Part shown: positions 52,736 through 61,645 of the stretch, one piece after another
How the letters are laid out: every line of letters starts with the position of its first letter
Position numbering within the stretch: position 1 is the first letter of the stretch
Origin: AP-15 sp963733945
GTDB taxonomy: Bacteria > Pseudomonadota > Alphaproteobacteria > ATCC43930 > CGMCC-115725
NCBI GenBank assembly: GCA_963733945.1
Contig: CAVTFD010000029.1
Coordinates: 1 to 64,000 of the forward strand
DNA: 64,000 nucleotides
Reading direction: 5' to 3'
Program-made: the position numbers and the translations under genes
The notes under the pieces: model-generated
What the model was told of the DNA's origin: nothing
Database searches by the model: none
What the model saw: the letters and a program-made list of their open reading frames with translations, nothing else

Positions 52736-53392
52736 CTATTCTGTGCCGCCAGAGATATCAGCGGGATCGGTCGCATCGGGGGCGACAGGGGCAGCGTCGG
52801 CGATAGGCGGAACGTCCTCCGAGTCGTCGGATGGCGGGACCAGGCCTTGGGCGCGGGCGAGGCGCTCGAGTTTCGCGCGCACCTGGGCGATCGGGTCGTC
52901 GTCCGGCGGGGCGCGGGGCGGATCGACCGCGTCCGGGGCAGCGGGCGCGGGGTCGTCGGTGAGCGGGACATCCTCCGAGTCGTCGGACGGCGGGACCAGG
53001 CCTTGGGCGCGGGCGAGGCGCAGGAGCTTGGCGCGCACCTGGGCGATCGGGTCATCGGCCGGCACGAAGCCGGCAGGGTCGGCGGGCGTGGTGACCATGC
53101 GCGGATCGACCTTGCGCAGCAGTTCGAACAATAGCTTGGTCGCGGCCAGATCGGCCCCCGCCGATCGCTCGACGAGCCGCGCCACCACCAGCTCGCGCTT
53201 GGTCAGCCGGCCATGGGTCTCGCTGGCATCGGCGTCGGCCGCCGCGTCGAGCGCGCGCTCCAGCAACGTCGCCAGATTTTTCGAGCCGCGCGGCCGGCCG
53301 CGTGGGTTGGCGCGATTGCCTTTCTTGAACCGGGTCGCGACCGGCGGCTTCTTATAGCCGATCTGATAATCGCGCGGAGCGTCAGCCGGCAA
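52736..53392 (-). CDS. DUF5681 domain protein with duplicated C-terminal module
   Basis: 218 residues; the start is a TTG at 53392 because the frame is closed just upstream. DUF5681 hallmark: IGYKKPPVATRFKKGNRANP then RGRPRGSKN, a basic segment with an RGRP AT-hook-like core. A helical part (HGRLTKRELVVARLVERSAG) follows. The C-terminus has two 48-residue repeats, each with DPIAQVRAK, RLARAQGLVPPSDDSEDV and an Asp/Ala/Pro-rich tail. The DNA is nearly identical between the copies. Function unknown; a nucleic-acid-binding role is inferred. A cluster of repeats lies upstream. Confidence 0.8.
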   Translation of the reverse strand: MPADAPRDYQIGYKKPPVATRFKKGNRANPRGRPRGSKNLATLLERALDAAADADASETHGRLTKRELVVARLVERSAGADLAATKLLFELLRKVDPRMVTTPADPAGFVPADDPIAQVRAKLLRLARAQGLVPPSDDSEDVPLTDDPAPAAPDAVDPPRAPPDDDPIAQVRAKLERLARAQGLVPPSDDSEDVPPIADAAPVAPDATDPADISGGTE

Positions 53393-53514
53393 TCGCCCGT
53401 CTCATAACTCGTCCTCTTTTCAAACCGGGAGGCACACCCCAAATCTGCGGCTGATGATAGCGAAAATACCACTAATTGTCAATATGATAATTGTTTGAAA
53501 CGAAATCCCGTCTG

Positions 53515-53692
53515 TTCCCGGTTCCGCAGTTTTATTTCCCGGTTAGCGGCGAAAAATTCCCGGTTCGACCGCCACGGGAATTTGCCGGCAACCTGTTGAT
53601 TTAGAGCCATGTTTTTACCGCCGGCAAACCGCTGTCGGCCCGCGCCGGCGAAATTCCCGGTTATTTTGCCGGTTCACGGGAATTTGCTCCGG
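53515..53692. repeat. Cluster of TTCCCGGTT direct repeats and AAATTCCCG/CGGGAATTT dyads
   Basis: TTCCCGGTT occurs at 53515-53523, 53536-53544, 53557-53565 (exact 21-bp spacing) and 53654-53662. AAATTCCCG...CGGGAATTT dyads span 53554-53583 and 53651-53685. CACGGGAATTTGC is at 53573-53585 and 53675-53687. TTTGCCGGC (53581-53589) pairs with GCCGGCAAA (53620-53628). A further inverted half, AAACCGGGA, is at 53422-53430 near the DUF5681 start. The whole lies between the DUF5681 gene and the acyl-CoA dehydrogenase gene. The helical phasing suggests protein binding, as in an operator or iteron array. Confidence 0.85.
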
Positions 53693-53703
53693 CCTCCGCC
53701 GGG

Positions 53704-54867
53704 TCAGAACATCCCCAGCCCCAAGATGCCGTCATCGGGGTCGAGGCCGGCAAGCACGCGCTTGCCGATCAGGTCGCGCAGGGTTTCCGAGGTGCCGCCG
53801 CCCAAGGTGCCGTAGCGGGCGCCGCGGTAAAAGCGCGACACCGGGTACTCGTCGGTAAAGCCGTAGCCGCCATGCACCTGGATCGCCTCGCTGGTGACCT
53901 TGAGCGCCATCTCGTTGCAGGTCACCTTGGCGACCGCGGCCAACAGCGGATCGGGGAACGGGTCGGCGGTGGCGCAGGCGCGGTACAGCACGCTGCGCGC
54001 GGTCTCGATCTCGCGGTACATCTCGGCGATCTTCCAGCGGATGCCCTGGAAATCGGCGATGGCGCGGCCAAAAGCCTTGCGCTCCTTGACGTATTTGACC
54101 GCCTCTTCGAGCGCGCCCTCGGCGAGGCCGAGCGAGATGCTGGGGTTCAGGCAGCGCTGGGTGTTGAAGGCCGACAAGAGTTTGCGGAACCCATCCTCCA
54201 GGACCAGGTTCTCGGGCGGCAATTCGCAATCCTCAAAACGGATCTCGTGCAGATTTTCGCCGCCCATCGTGTGGTAGGTGCCGGTCACCGAAAACCCCGG
54301 CGTCCCCTTTTCGACCAGCACGCAGCCGATCCCTTCCCGCCCCGGCTTCTTGTCGATGCGGGTGAAGACCACGAACATGCCGGCCTCCTCGGCGCGGCTG
54401 ATCAGGGTCTTGACCCCATTCAGCCTGAGCCGGTTGCCGACATGGTCGACATTGGTCCGGTAATTGGCGACGTCGGTGCCGGCGTCGGGCTCGGTCATGC
54501 AGATCGCCAGCAGACAATCGCCGCTGACGACCGCAGGCAGGATGCGCTGTTTGATCGGTTCGGGCGCATAGGCGGCGATGATCCGGGTCTGCACCCCGAC
54601 CTCGCCCAGCACCGCCATCGCCGTCACATAGCAGACCTTGGCGATTTCCTCGAGCACCAGCGCCGTATCCAAGACCGGGAGGCCCAGCCCGCCATATTCC
54701 TCCGGCACCGCCATGCCGAGGACGCCCAATTCGGCAAGCTGGCGCAGGTTCTCCCACGGAAAGGTGCCGTCCATGTATTGGAGCGCGCGGGCGCGGAACT
54801 CGCTCTGGGCGAGATCGCGGACGGTCTGGACGAACTGGCGCTGCTCGTGGGAAAGGCTTGTCAACAT
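53704..54867 (-). CDS. Acyl-CoA dehydrogenase family protein, catalytic Glu not seen
   Basis: 387 residues, full length. N-terminal helical domain; FAD region CMTEPDAGTDVANYRTNVD; C-terminal AFGRAIADFQGIRWKIAEMY and IQVHGGYGFTDEYPVSRFYR. The catalytic base in most members is the Glu of EGTSE near the C-terminus; here it is GGGTSETLRDLIGK, with Gly. In isovaleryl-type enzymes the base sits instead on an earlier helix (LER); here that place reads FNTQR. Either another residue serves, or the enzyme is not a classical dehydrogenase. It is 25 bp after radC. Confidence 0.88.
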   Translation of the reverse strand: MLTSLSHEQRQFVQTVRDLAQSEFRARALQYMDGTFPWENLRQLAELGVLGMAVPEEYGGLGLPVLDTALVLEEIAKVCYVTAMAVLGEVGVQTRIIAAYAPEPIKQRILPAVVSGDCLLAICMTEPDAGTDVANYRTNVDHVGNRLRLNGVKTLISRAEEAGMFVVFTRIDKKPGREGIGCVLVEKGTPGFSVTGTYHTMGGENLHEIRFEDCELPPENLVLEDGFRKLLSAFNTQRCLNPSISLGLAEGALEEAVKYVKERKAFGRAIADFQGIRWKIAEMYREIETARSVLYRACATADPFPDPLLAAVAKVTCNEMALKVTSEAIQVHGGYGFTDEYPVSRFYRGARYGTLGGGTSETLRDLIGKRVLAGLDPDDGILGLGMF

Positions 54868-54892
54868 GGGATCCTCCCTTGGATCGACTTGC

Positions 54893-55615
54893 TCAGATCA
54901 GCCCCAAATCGCGCAGGCTGGTGTGGCGGTTGCGGCCGATGATGACATGATCGTGCAACACGACGCCGAGCGGCGCGGCGGCTTTTTTGATGTCCTGGGT
55001 CACGGCGATGTCGGCTTTTGACGGGGTCGGGTCGCCCGAGGGGTGGTTGTGCACCAGGATCAATGCCGAGGCGCCGAGTTCGAGCGCGCGCTTGACCACC
55101 TCGCGGGTGTAGACCGGGGTGTGGTCGACCGTGCCGCGCTGCTGGCGCTCGTGCTTGAGCAATACATTCTTGCGGTCGAGAAATAGGATGTGGAACTCCT
55201 CGACCTTGTTGTGGGCGATTTGGGCATTGCAATAGTCGATCAGCTTGTCCCAGGAGTTGACCACCGGCCGCTGCTGCAATTCGGCACGCATCAGGCGCAA
55301 GGCCGCCTCGCGCACCGATTTGATCGCGGCAATCCCAGCAAGGCCGAGCCCGGCCGCGGCGAGCGTGTCGGGGGCAGCGCTCATTAGGGCGGCGAAACCG
55401 CCGAATTGCTCGAGCAGATCTTTCGCCAGCGGCTTTACATCCCCGCGCGGGTTGCTGACGAACAGCATCACTTCGAGCAATTCGTAATCGGGCAGGTTTT
55501 CCGCCCCGGCGTCGACCAGACGCTGGCGCAGCCGTTCGCGGTGCCCGAAATAGTGCGGCGCGTCGTCTCCGGCTTCGCCGAGATGCTTGGGCTTCCGGCG
55601 GCGGATTGTGTTCAT
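54893..55615 (-). CDS. radC: RadC family (JAB/MPN domain) protein
   Basis: 240 residues. Helix-hairpin-helix-like N-terminal half (LPDYELLEVMLFVSNPRGDV, LGLAGIAAIKSVREAALRLM). The JAB metalloprotease-like domain carries EEFHILFLDRKNVLLKHERQ and HNHPSGDPTPSKADIAVT, the metal-binding signature. RadC was named for a DNA repair role that is now doubted; the metal site is intact. It overlaps the enoyl-CoA hydratase gene by 4 bp (ATGA) and precedes the dehydrogenase, so it is cotranscribed with fatty-acid genes, which is unusual. Confidence 0.92.
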   Translation of the reverse strand: MNTIRRRKPKHLGEAGDDAPHYFGHRERLRQRLVDAGAENLPDYELLEVMLFVSNPRGDVKPLAKDLLEQFGGFAALMSAAPDTLAAAGLGLAGIAAIKSVREAALRLMRAELQQRPVVNSWDKLIDYCNAQIAHNKVEEFHILFLDRKNVLLKHERQQRGTVDHTPVYTREVVKRALELGASALILVHNHPSGDPTPSKADIAVTQDIKKAAAPLGVVLHDHVIIGRNRHTSLRDLGLI

Positions 55616-56415
55616 CGGCCCGTGCTCGATTTATCGCGGGAGCGCAGCCGAGCGAGCGCCGCTCCCGCCATACGCGCCGACTCGTCGCTGTCGAAGGCGC
55701 TGACGAAACAGTCGATGCCGCGCTCGATCGCCGCCCCGATCGGCAATTCTTCCCAATCGAGGATCAGCGATTTCTGCAGACGTACCGCGCGCGGGCCGGC
55801 CGCGAGGATCGGCCGCACAAAACGATCAACCGCATCGTCCAGCCCGTCGGCGGGCGCTACTGCATCGACGAGCCCCCACTCCAGCGCTTCGGCGGCGCCG
55901 ATCGTCTCGCCAGTCAGCAGCAGCCGGCGGGCGCGCCCCGGCCCGATCAGTTTGGGCAATAATGCCGCCTCGACCACCGAGGGAATGCCGATCGCGACCT
56001 CGGGCATGCCAAAGACCGAGCCCTCGCTGGCGACCCGTAGATCGCAGGCGGCGGCAAGTTCGAGCCCGGCGCCGAGCACATAGCCGTCGAGACGCGCAAC
56101 GGCTGGCACCGGCAGCCGGCGAAACGCGTCGCAGCAGCGATGGACGAGGGTGATGAAGCTGCGCGCGGCGGCGTGATCGAGGGCGGCGATCTCGGCTACA
56201 TCGGCGCCGCCGACAAAGGCGCGTCCGCCGGCGCCGGTCAGGATCGCGAGCCGCAGCTCAGGGTCAACGGCGAGCCCGGGCATGGTCTCGACGATCTCGC
56301 TCATCAGCACCCGATTGAGACTATTCAGCTTGGCCCGATTGCCGATCGTGAGCCGCGCGATATGGCCGCCTTCGAGCCGCTCCTCATATTCGATAATAAA
56401 GCGGTTTGTCCTCAT
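55612..56415 (-). CDS. Enoyl-CoA hydratase/isomerase family protein
   Basis: 267 residues from the ATG at 56415. Crotonase fold: ARLTIGNRAKLNSLNRVLMS, oxyanion hole GRAFVGGADVAEIAALD, then LDGYVLGAGLELAAACDLRV with a Glu in the place of one catalytic acid, and FGMPEVAIGIPSVVEAALLP with the second Glu. Both acid positions are kept, so hydratase activity is likely. First gene of the operon with radC and acyl-CoA dehydrogenase. Confidence 0.9.
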   Translation of the reverse strand: MRTNRFIIEYEERLEGGHIARLTIGNRAKLNSLNRVLMSEIVETMPGLAVDPELRLAILTGAGGRAFVGGADVAEIAALDHAAARSFITLVHRCCDAFRRLPVPAVARLDGYVLGAGLELAAACDLRVASEGSVFGMPEVAIGIPSVVEAALLPKLIGPGRARRLLLTGETIGAAEALEWGLVDAVAPADGLDDAVDRFVRPILAAGPRAVRLQKSLILDWEELPIGAAIERGIDCFVSAFDSDESARMAGAALARLRSRDKSSTGR

Positions 56416-56569
56416 CGGCCCAATCGGTTCGAATGCCCGCCCCCGGTCAGCTGAACAGCGGCCTCCTTGGACGGCCCGCCGACTGATACTCGCGCCGGCC
56501 GGCAAAGCCAATGGAGCTTTCGCTGTGTCTGGTGCATAGTGGCGGTCGCATTCGGTGAGGAGAGGGCCG

Positions 56570-57181
56570 GTGGATACGATCGAGGACCCCCAGCGTTTAC
56601 GCGAAATTTACGGGGAGCCCAACGAGCGGGCGGTAAAAAAGCAGCTGAGCCGGTTCGACCGGTACAGCCGCGATTTCATCGCACGCTCGCCGTTTCTGGT
56701 CATCGCCTCCTCGGACCCATCGGGCCGCTGCGACGCTTCGCCCAAAGGCGATGCGCCGGGCTTTGTGCGGATCGTCGATGATACGACGCTGCTGATCCCC
56801 GACCGCATCGGCAACAACCGGGTCGACACGATCGGTAATCTGATCGCGCGGCCGGGTGTCGGGCTGATTTTCTTCGTGCCGGGGATCACCGAGACCCTGC
56901 GCGTCAACGGACAGGCCACCGTCACGACCGAACCGGCGCTACTCGAACCGCTCGCAATCAACGGAAAGGTGCCGCGCAGCGGGATATTGGTAATGGCCGA
57001 AGAGGTTTATTTTCACTGCGGCAAGGCGCTAATCCGCTCCGACCTGTGGAACCCGGAGAAACAACTTCGACGCAGCGATTTCCCGACGATCGGCCGCATC
57101 ATCGCCAACCAGATCGGCGGCGTCAGCCCCGATGAGGCAGAACGCGCCACTGCGGAGAGTTACAAGAACCGGCTTTATTAA
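56570..57181 (+). CDS. Pyridoxamine 5'-phosphate oxidase family protein (MSMEG_1061-like)
   Basis: 203 residues from the GTG at 56570, chosen for GAGGAGAGG at proper distance; a GTG at 56555 is within that site. FMN-binding split barrel: FIARSPFLVIASSDPSGRCD, ASPKGDAPGFVRIVDDTTLL, RIGNNRVDTIGNLIARPGVG. The C-terminal part has EEVYFHCGKALIRSDLWNPE, the pattern of the MSMEG_1061 subfamily. Flavin- or F420-dependent reduction is likely; the substrate is unknown. Divergent from the hydratase gene. Confidence 0.85.
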   Translation: MDTIEDPQRLREIYGEPNERAVKKQLSRFDRYSRDFIARSPFLVIASSDPSGRCDASPKGDAPGFVRIVDDTTLLIPDRIGNNRVDTIGNLIARPGVGLIFFVPGITETLRVNGQATVTTEPALLEPLAINGKVPRSGILVMAEEVYFHCGKALIRSDLWNPEKQLRRSDFPTIGRIIANQIGGVSPDEAERATAESYKNRLY

Positions 57182-57220
57182 CCGACGGCCGGCGCGCCAT
57201 CTGGCCCGGATCGACGGCGG

Positions 57221-58261
57221 CTAGACCCGGCGTTGGCGCTCTCGTTCTTCGTCTTCGGCCGCATTGAGGATATGCCGCGCATCGCGGAACAAGGACTGCG
57301 CCTTTTCCTCTTGCCCTAGGGTGTGTTCGGCACGGGCGAGATCGAGTTCGATGTAGGCGAGGGCAGGCGTCCTGCGGCCAGCGCCGCGGTCGAGGACGCC
57401 AATCGCGGTGTGAAACGCCCTTGTCGCGTCGACCGGGCGATCGGTCGCGAGATAGATCAGGCCGAGGTCGTGGAAGTCTTCGGCGATTAGTGGATGGCTG
57501 GCACCAAGCCGGCGCTGATCAATCGCAGTCGCCTCCTCGACCAAGGGCAACGCCTGGGTAAAGCGCTTTTGGCGCATATAGGCGTTGGCGAGCTGCGCCA
57601 AGCTGCGCGCGGTCGCGAGCTGGTCGCCGCCGGAGCGGTCGAGCGCGAGCGCCTGGAGCAGGGTGCGCTCGCTTTCGTCGAACCTCCCCTCGGCGGCCAG
57701 CACCGCGCCGAGCGCGCGTAACCGGTCGGTGCGGGGCCCCCCGCCAACCTTGGCATCGATCGCGATCGCCTCCTCGGCCCATTTCCGGGCATGGCTCTTG
57801 TCACCTTGAGCCAGCGCGATGCGCGACCGGTCCGCAAGCACCGCCGCTATCGCGGGATCTTCGGCGCCGACCCGGGCGGAGAGAACGTTGCCAGCGGCAA
57901 TTACCAACGGCTCGGCGTCGAGATATCGGCGCAAATCAATATAAAGGCGAGCGAGCGACGCCATCGCCTCCGCCGCCGGCACAGAAAAGTTGCCATAGGC
58001 GACGATAGCAATCTTTAGCGCGCGCCGCCGCAGCGCCGTCGCCTCGGCGATGTCGGCACTCTCAAACCGCAATTGTGCCAGAGGAGCGAGGATCGGCAGC
58101 AGGTTTGGATTGCCCGGGCCGAGCCGCTGTTCGGCCGCCGCCAAGGATCGCGTCAGCACGTCGCTTTTGTCGGGCTGTGCGGAGGCCGGCGGATCCGCCT
58201 TCAGGTGCGGCGCCAAAAGGAGATAAATCGCGCCGGCGACCACCCAGGGGGAGCGAGGCAT
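57221..58261 (-). CDS. Secreted TPR-repeat protein
   Basis: 346 residues from the ATG at 58261 (an ATG at 58321 would add 20). N-terminal signal or anchor SPWVVAGAIYLLLAPHL. Kinesin-light-chain-like TPR units of about 42 residues follow: LTRSLAAAEQRLGPGNPNLL, EAMASLARLYIDLRRYLDAE, SLAQLANAYMRQKRFTQALP and DFHDLGLIYLATDRPVDATR. It is probably a periplasmic protein-interaction scaffold. Convergent with the PNPOx-like gene, 39 bp apart. Confidence 0.78.
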   Translation of the reverse strand: MPRSPWVVAGAIYLLLAPHLKADPPASAQPDKSDVLTRSLAAAEQRLGPGNPNLLPILAPLAQLRFESADIAEATALRRRALKIAIVAYGNFSVPAAEAMASLARLYIDLRRYLDAEPLVIAAGNVLSARVGAEDPAIAAVLADRSRIALAQGDKSHARKWAEEAIAIDAKVGGGPRTDRLRALGAVLAAEGRFDESERTLLQALALDRSGGDQLATARSLAQLANAYMRQKRFTQALPLVEEATAIDQRRLGASHPLIAEDFHDLGLIYLATDRPVDATRAFHTAIGVLDRGAGRRTPALAYIELDLARAEHTLGQEEKAQSLFRDARHILNAAEDEERERQRRV

Positions 58262-58332
58262 CGACAACCCTCTGCAGACCGTATTCCGTTCGTTGCCGAC
58301 CTTTCGCCGCCGGCCGAGCAACTCGCGCCGGT

Positions 58333-59232
58333 TTATGCAACCCTCGCCGGACTAACTGCGGCGCGTTCTGGAATCAGCTTGTCGTGAAGATCGGCGAGCA
58401 CCGGCATCATCTCCGCCAAGCCGGTCGTGATGGCCGCGCCGGCGAATGGCGTCAACGAGACGGCCTTGTGCTTTTTTATCGTTTCCTCGGCGAAAAAGCC
58501 CCACCGGATCAGGTTGCCGACGCGTTCCTTGATCGCCAGATGCCCAAGCCGCAAGGTATCCCACATCCTGCTGATGATCTCGTCGACGACGAGAGCCGAC
58601 GGGCCGCCGCGATCGTTGCCGAACGAGCTCGCCGACCACAGCAGCATGACAATCGCCCAGTATTGGTAGGTTACCAAATGGTCCATGGCGTCGTCGAGAT
58701 GGGCCGGGGTAAGCCCTTTTTTTCTGACGACTTGCTCGCTGGTCTCGCGCCACTTCTGGTCGCAGGCGCCAAAAAAGCGATAGATTTGAGAAATCGTCAC
58801 CTCACCGCAAGGTATCGCCGTTCCGGATGGCCAGCTCGCGTCGCCGGCCACGGCGCAGATTTCGTCAATCGTCTCTCGGCAATGAGCTTCAAAGCTTTCG
58901 CACAGTTTGTCGGTAGCGCCGATCAGGCATCCGGGCGACGCCGCGCAGTCGCGGTTCGACGTATCGAAAACTCTGACGAAGCCCTCCGTTTCACAGTCCT
59001 TGATCCGCTCGATGCAGGTGCGGATATCGGTGCCATAAGATCCATACAGCGTGCGGTGGATCGCTCTGCTCGAAACCCCGGCTTCGCTATTGGTTTTCGC
59101 CAGAAAGATGACATGCCAATGCGCACGCTTGTTCAGACCCGGGAAGTATTTTTGCCAGATACGGTAATATTCCAGCAAGAAGCGGGCGACGATGCGGTCG
59201 GGGGAGTTGAGCTCGCTGTAGCCGGGTTGCAT
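58333..59232 (-). CDS. Uncharacterised protein with winged-helix-like N-terminus
   Basis: 299 residues, family not recognised. Residues 1-95 look like a MarR-type winged helix: VARFLLEYYRIWQKYFPGLN, then SRAIHRTLYGSYGTDIRTCI and EGFVRVFDTS as wing. The rest has repeated long helices (HLDDAMDHLVTYQYWAIVML, LGHLAIKERVGNLIRWGFFA) and six Cys, several in CIERIKDC and DCAASPGC. There is no signal peptide. A redox- or metal-responsive DNA-binding protein is possible but unproven. Transcribed in the same direction as the TPR gene, 71 bp upstream of it. Confidence 0.6.
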   Translation of the reverse strand: MQPGYSELNSPDRIVARFLLEYYRIWQKYFPGLNKRAHWHVIFLAKTNSEAGVSSRAIHRTLYGSYGTDIRTCIERIKDCETEGFVRVFDTSNRDCAASPGCLIGATDKLCESFEAHCRETIDEICAVAGDASWPSGTAIPCGEVTISQIYRFFGACDQKWRETSEQVVRKKGLTPAHLDDAMDHLVTYQYWAIVMLLWSASSFGNDRGGPSALVVDEIISRMWDTLRLGHLAIKERVGNLIRWGFFAEETIKKHKAVSLTPFAGAAITTGLAEMMPVLADLHDKLIPERAAVSPARVA

Positions 59233-59452
59233 ATCGCGTCACCGTGACAGTAGCCGGGACGACGATAGGATAGCCGATTTTCGCGCGGCGCAATAGAGAA
59301 CGTCTAGGGAATTTGTCGAAACTCGCATCGGCCCGTTGCCACAATTTTCCCACGCTTTCGTGCCTGCAAATCGCTGCCTTGACGGTACTTGCCGATCATA
59401 GGAGGGTTTTGACACGAGGCGAGGCGATCGATCATCAGCAGGGAGCAAACCG

Positions 59453-60292
59453 ATGAACGTGGCGGTACAGGCTCGTCAGGCCGAGAAATTCCGCAACCTG
59501 CATCGCGGACCGGGGCTGCTGCTGCTGCCCAACGCCTGGGACGCGATCAGCGCGCGCATCTTTGCGATCGCCGACTTTCCCGCGATCGCGACGACCAGCG
59601 GCGGCGTTTCGTGGGCGCTGGGCTATGCCGACGGCGAAGCGGCTCCCTGGCCAGAGGTCGTGGCAGCGACCGCGCGCATTGTGCGGGTCGTGGCGGTGCC
59701 GGTGACCGCCGATATCGAGGCCGGTTTTGGCGACACACCGCAGGCGGTCGGAAAATCGATTACCGAAATCATTCAGGCTGGGGCGGTCGGGGTTAATCTC
59801 GAGGACGGAACGCCGCGCGGCACCGCCCCGATCCGATCGATAGCTGATGCCGCGCAGCGCATCACCGCGGCCCGCGAGGCCGCCAGGGCCGCCGCGGTTC
59901 CGATCGTCATCAATGCGCGCACCGATCTTTACCTGCGCAACATCGGCGATCCGACGGCGCGTTTCGACGAGACGGTCGAGCGCGGCAAAGCGTATCTCGC
60001 GGCCGGCGCCGATTGCTTTTATCCGATCGGGCTGCGCGACACGGCAACGATCGCCCGGCTGGTGAAGGCATTGGCCGCGCCGATCAACATCAATGTCCGT
60101 GCCGGTTCACCGAGTGTGGCGGAACTCGAAGCACTCGGCGTCATCCGAGCCAGCACGGCGAGTGCGGTGGCGCTGATGGCGGTGTCGACGATCCGGCAGG
60201 TTGCGGAAGAATTGAAGGCGACCGGCCGGTTCGACTCGCTGAATCCGGCGATGGCCCAGGCCGACGCGCAGCACCTGTTCGCCGAAGACTGA
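59453..60292 (+). CDS. Isocitrate lyase/PEP mutase family protein
   Basis: 279 residues. TIM-barrel family with LLLLPNAWDAISARIFAIAD, IATTSGGVSWALGYADGE, PVTADIEAGFGDTPQAVGKS (Asp/Glu metal-binding pair), INLEDG-type VGVNLEDGTPRG and VINARTDLYLRNIGDPTARF. The nucleophilic Cys of isocitrate lyase (KKCGH) is absent, as in oxaloacetate decarboxylase/PEP mutase-like members, so C-C or P-C bond chemistry on a small 2-keto acid is expected. Preceded by AGCAGGGAGC. Confidence 0.87.
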   Translation: MNVAVQARQAEKFRNLHRGPGLLLLPNAWDAISARIFAIADFPAIATTSGGVSWALGYADGEAAPWPEVVAATARIVRVVAVPVTADIEAGFGDTPQAVGKSITEIIQAGAVGVNLEDGTPRGTAPIRSIADAAQRITAAREAARAAAVPIVINARTDLYLRNIGDPTARFDETVERGKAYLAAGADCFYPIGLRDTATIARLVKALAAPININVRAGSPSVAELEALGVIRASTASAVALMAVSTIRQVAEELKATGRFDSLNPAMAQADAQHLFAED

Positions 60293-60372
60293 TCGGCGCG
60301 AGCCGTCTCAACCGAAACCGTCGGCGCCACAGACCTATCCGCATCCCGAATAGCCGCAGCAGGTGCATGCAC

Positions 60373-61632
60373 TTACGGCGCGGGCACCCCGTAGCGGTCA
60401 AAATCCTTGGCGATGTCGGGATTGATCTGCTTCGCCGCAGCGATATCGACGTCGGCTCCAGTCTTGTCGCCGTTCAACCGCTTTGCCATGCCGCGGCCAT
60501 AGAGTGCATATGCATCCTTCGGAGCGGCCTGCAGTTTCGCGTCAAAATCGGCAAAGGCCAAACCCGACTTCTTCAGTTTTAGATAAGCAAGACCGCGGCT
60601 GCCATGCACGTCGCCGTAGGCAGGCTGGAGGCGCAGCGCTTCGTCGCAGTCCGCCAGCGCCTCCTGAAATCGGTTCACGATCGCCCGCACAAAACATCGG
60701 CTGTTGAAGGCGGAAGCGTTATTCGGATCGAGCCTGATCGCCTGGTCGAGATCCTGAATGGCGCGGTCGTACTCGCGCCTGCCGTTGTAGGCGGTGCCGC
60801 GGTTGAAGAAGGCGAGGGCGTAATTCGGGTCGAGCCTGATCGCCTGGCCGTAGTCCTGGATGGCGCTGTCGTACTCGCGCTTCAGGATATAGGCGTTGCC
60901 ACGGTTGTTGAAGGCAGGGGGATAATTCGGATCGAACCTGATCGCCTGGTCGAGATCCTGGATGGCGCGGTCGTACTCGAGCTTGCCGACGTAGGCGCCG
61001 CCGCGGTTGTTGAAGGCAAAGGCGTAGTTCGGGTCAAGCCTGATCGCCTGGTCGAAGTCCTGGATGGCGCGGTCGTACTCGCGCTTGTCGTTGTAGGAAT
61101 TACCACGGTTGATGAAGGCGGCGGCGTCATTCGGGTCGAGCCGGATCGCCTGCTCGAGATCCTCGATGGCGCGATCATACTTGAGTTTGCCGTTATAGGC
61201 ATTGCCGCGGTTGACCAAGGGGGCAGCATAATTCGGGTCGAGCCTGACTGCCTGATCGAGGTCCTGGATGGCGCGATCGTACTTGCGCTCGTCGTTGTAG
61301 GCTCTGCCGCGGTTGTTGAGGGCGGCGCCGCTATTCGGGTCGAGCCGGATCGCCTGGCCGTAGTCCTGGATGGCGCGATCGTACTTGCGCTCGTCGTTGT
61401 AGGCTCTGCCGCGGTTGTTGAGGGCGGCGCCGCGGCGGTCGAAAGCGTCAGCGAGCTCCTCAACGAAGGTGATCTCCTGACCCGATTGTATTGTGGCCGT
61501 ACATGCTTTGATGATTAGGTCGGGGTCGGCGCGGAAGTCTTTGCATCGCGCCCAATCGTCATCGCTACTCCGCGCCGTTGCCGTGCCCGCCGCCAAGATG
61601 ATGGCAGCGAAAAGAACGGCCGCTCTCCCCAC
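60373..61632 (-). CDS. Secreted TPR protein with ten near-identical repeats
   Basis: 419 residues. Signal peptide RAAVLFAAIILAAGTATA. After about 50 residues come ten TPR units of 34 residues; the first seven are nearly the same (NNRGRAYNDERKYDRAIQDY, with QAIRLDPNYA). The 102-bp DNA units are alike enough to have arisen by recent tandem duplication. It probably binds other proteins in the periplasm. The gene stops 80 bp from the convergent PEP-mutase-like gene and starts 13 bp after nrdJ, so it may be the second gene of that operon. Confidence 0.88.
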   Translation of the reverse strand: MGRAAVLFAAIILAAGTATARSSDDDWARCKDFRADPDLIIKACTATIQSGQEITFVEELADAFDRRGAALNNRGRAYNDERKYDRAIQDYGQAIRLDPNSGAALNNRGRAYNDERKYDRAIQDLDQAVRLDPNYAAPLVNRGNAYNGKLKYDRAIEDLEQAIRLDPNDAAAFINRGNSYNDKREYDRAIQDFDQAIRLDPNYAFAFNNRGGAYVGKLEYDRAIQDLDQAIRFDPNYPPAFNNRGNAYILKREYDSAIQDYGQAIRLDPNYALAFFNRGTAYNGRREYDRAIQDLDQAIRLDPNNASAFNSRCFVRAIVNRFQEALADCDEALRLQPAYGDVHGSRGLAYLKLKKSGLAFADFDAKLQAAPKDAYALYGRGMAKRLNGDKTGADVDIAAAKQINPDIAKDFDRYGVPAP

Positions 61633-61645
61633 CGCGCCCTGCCAG

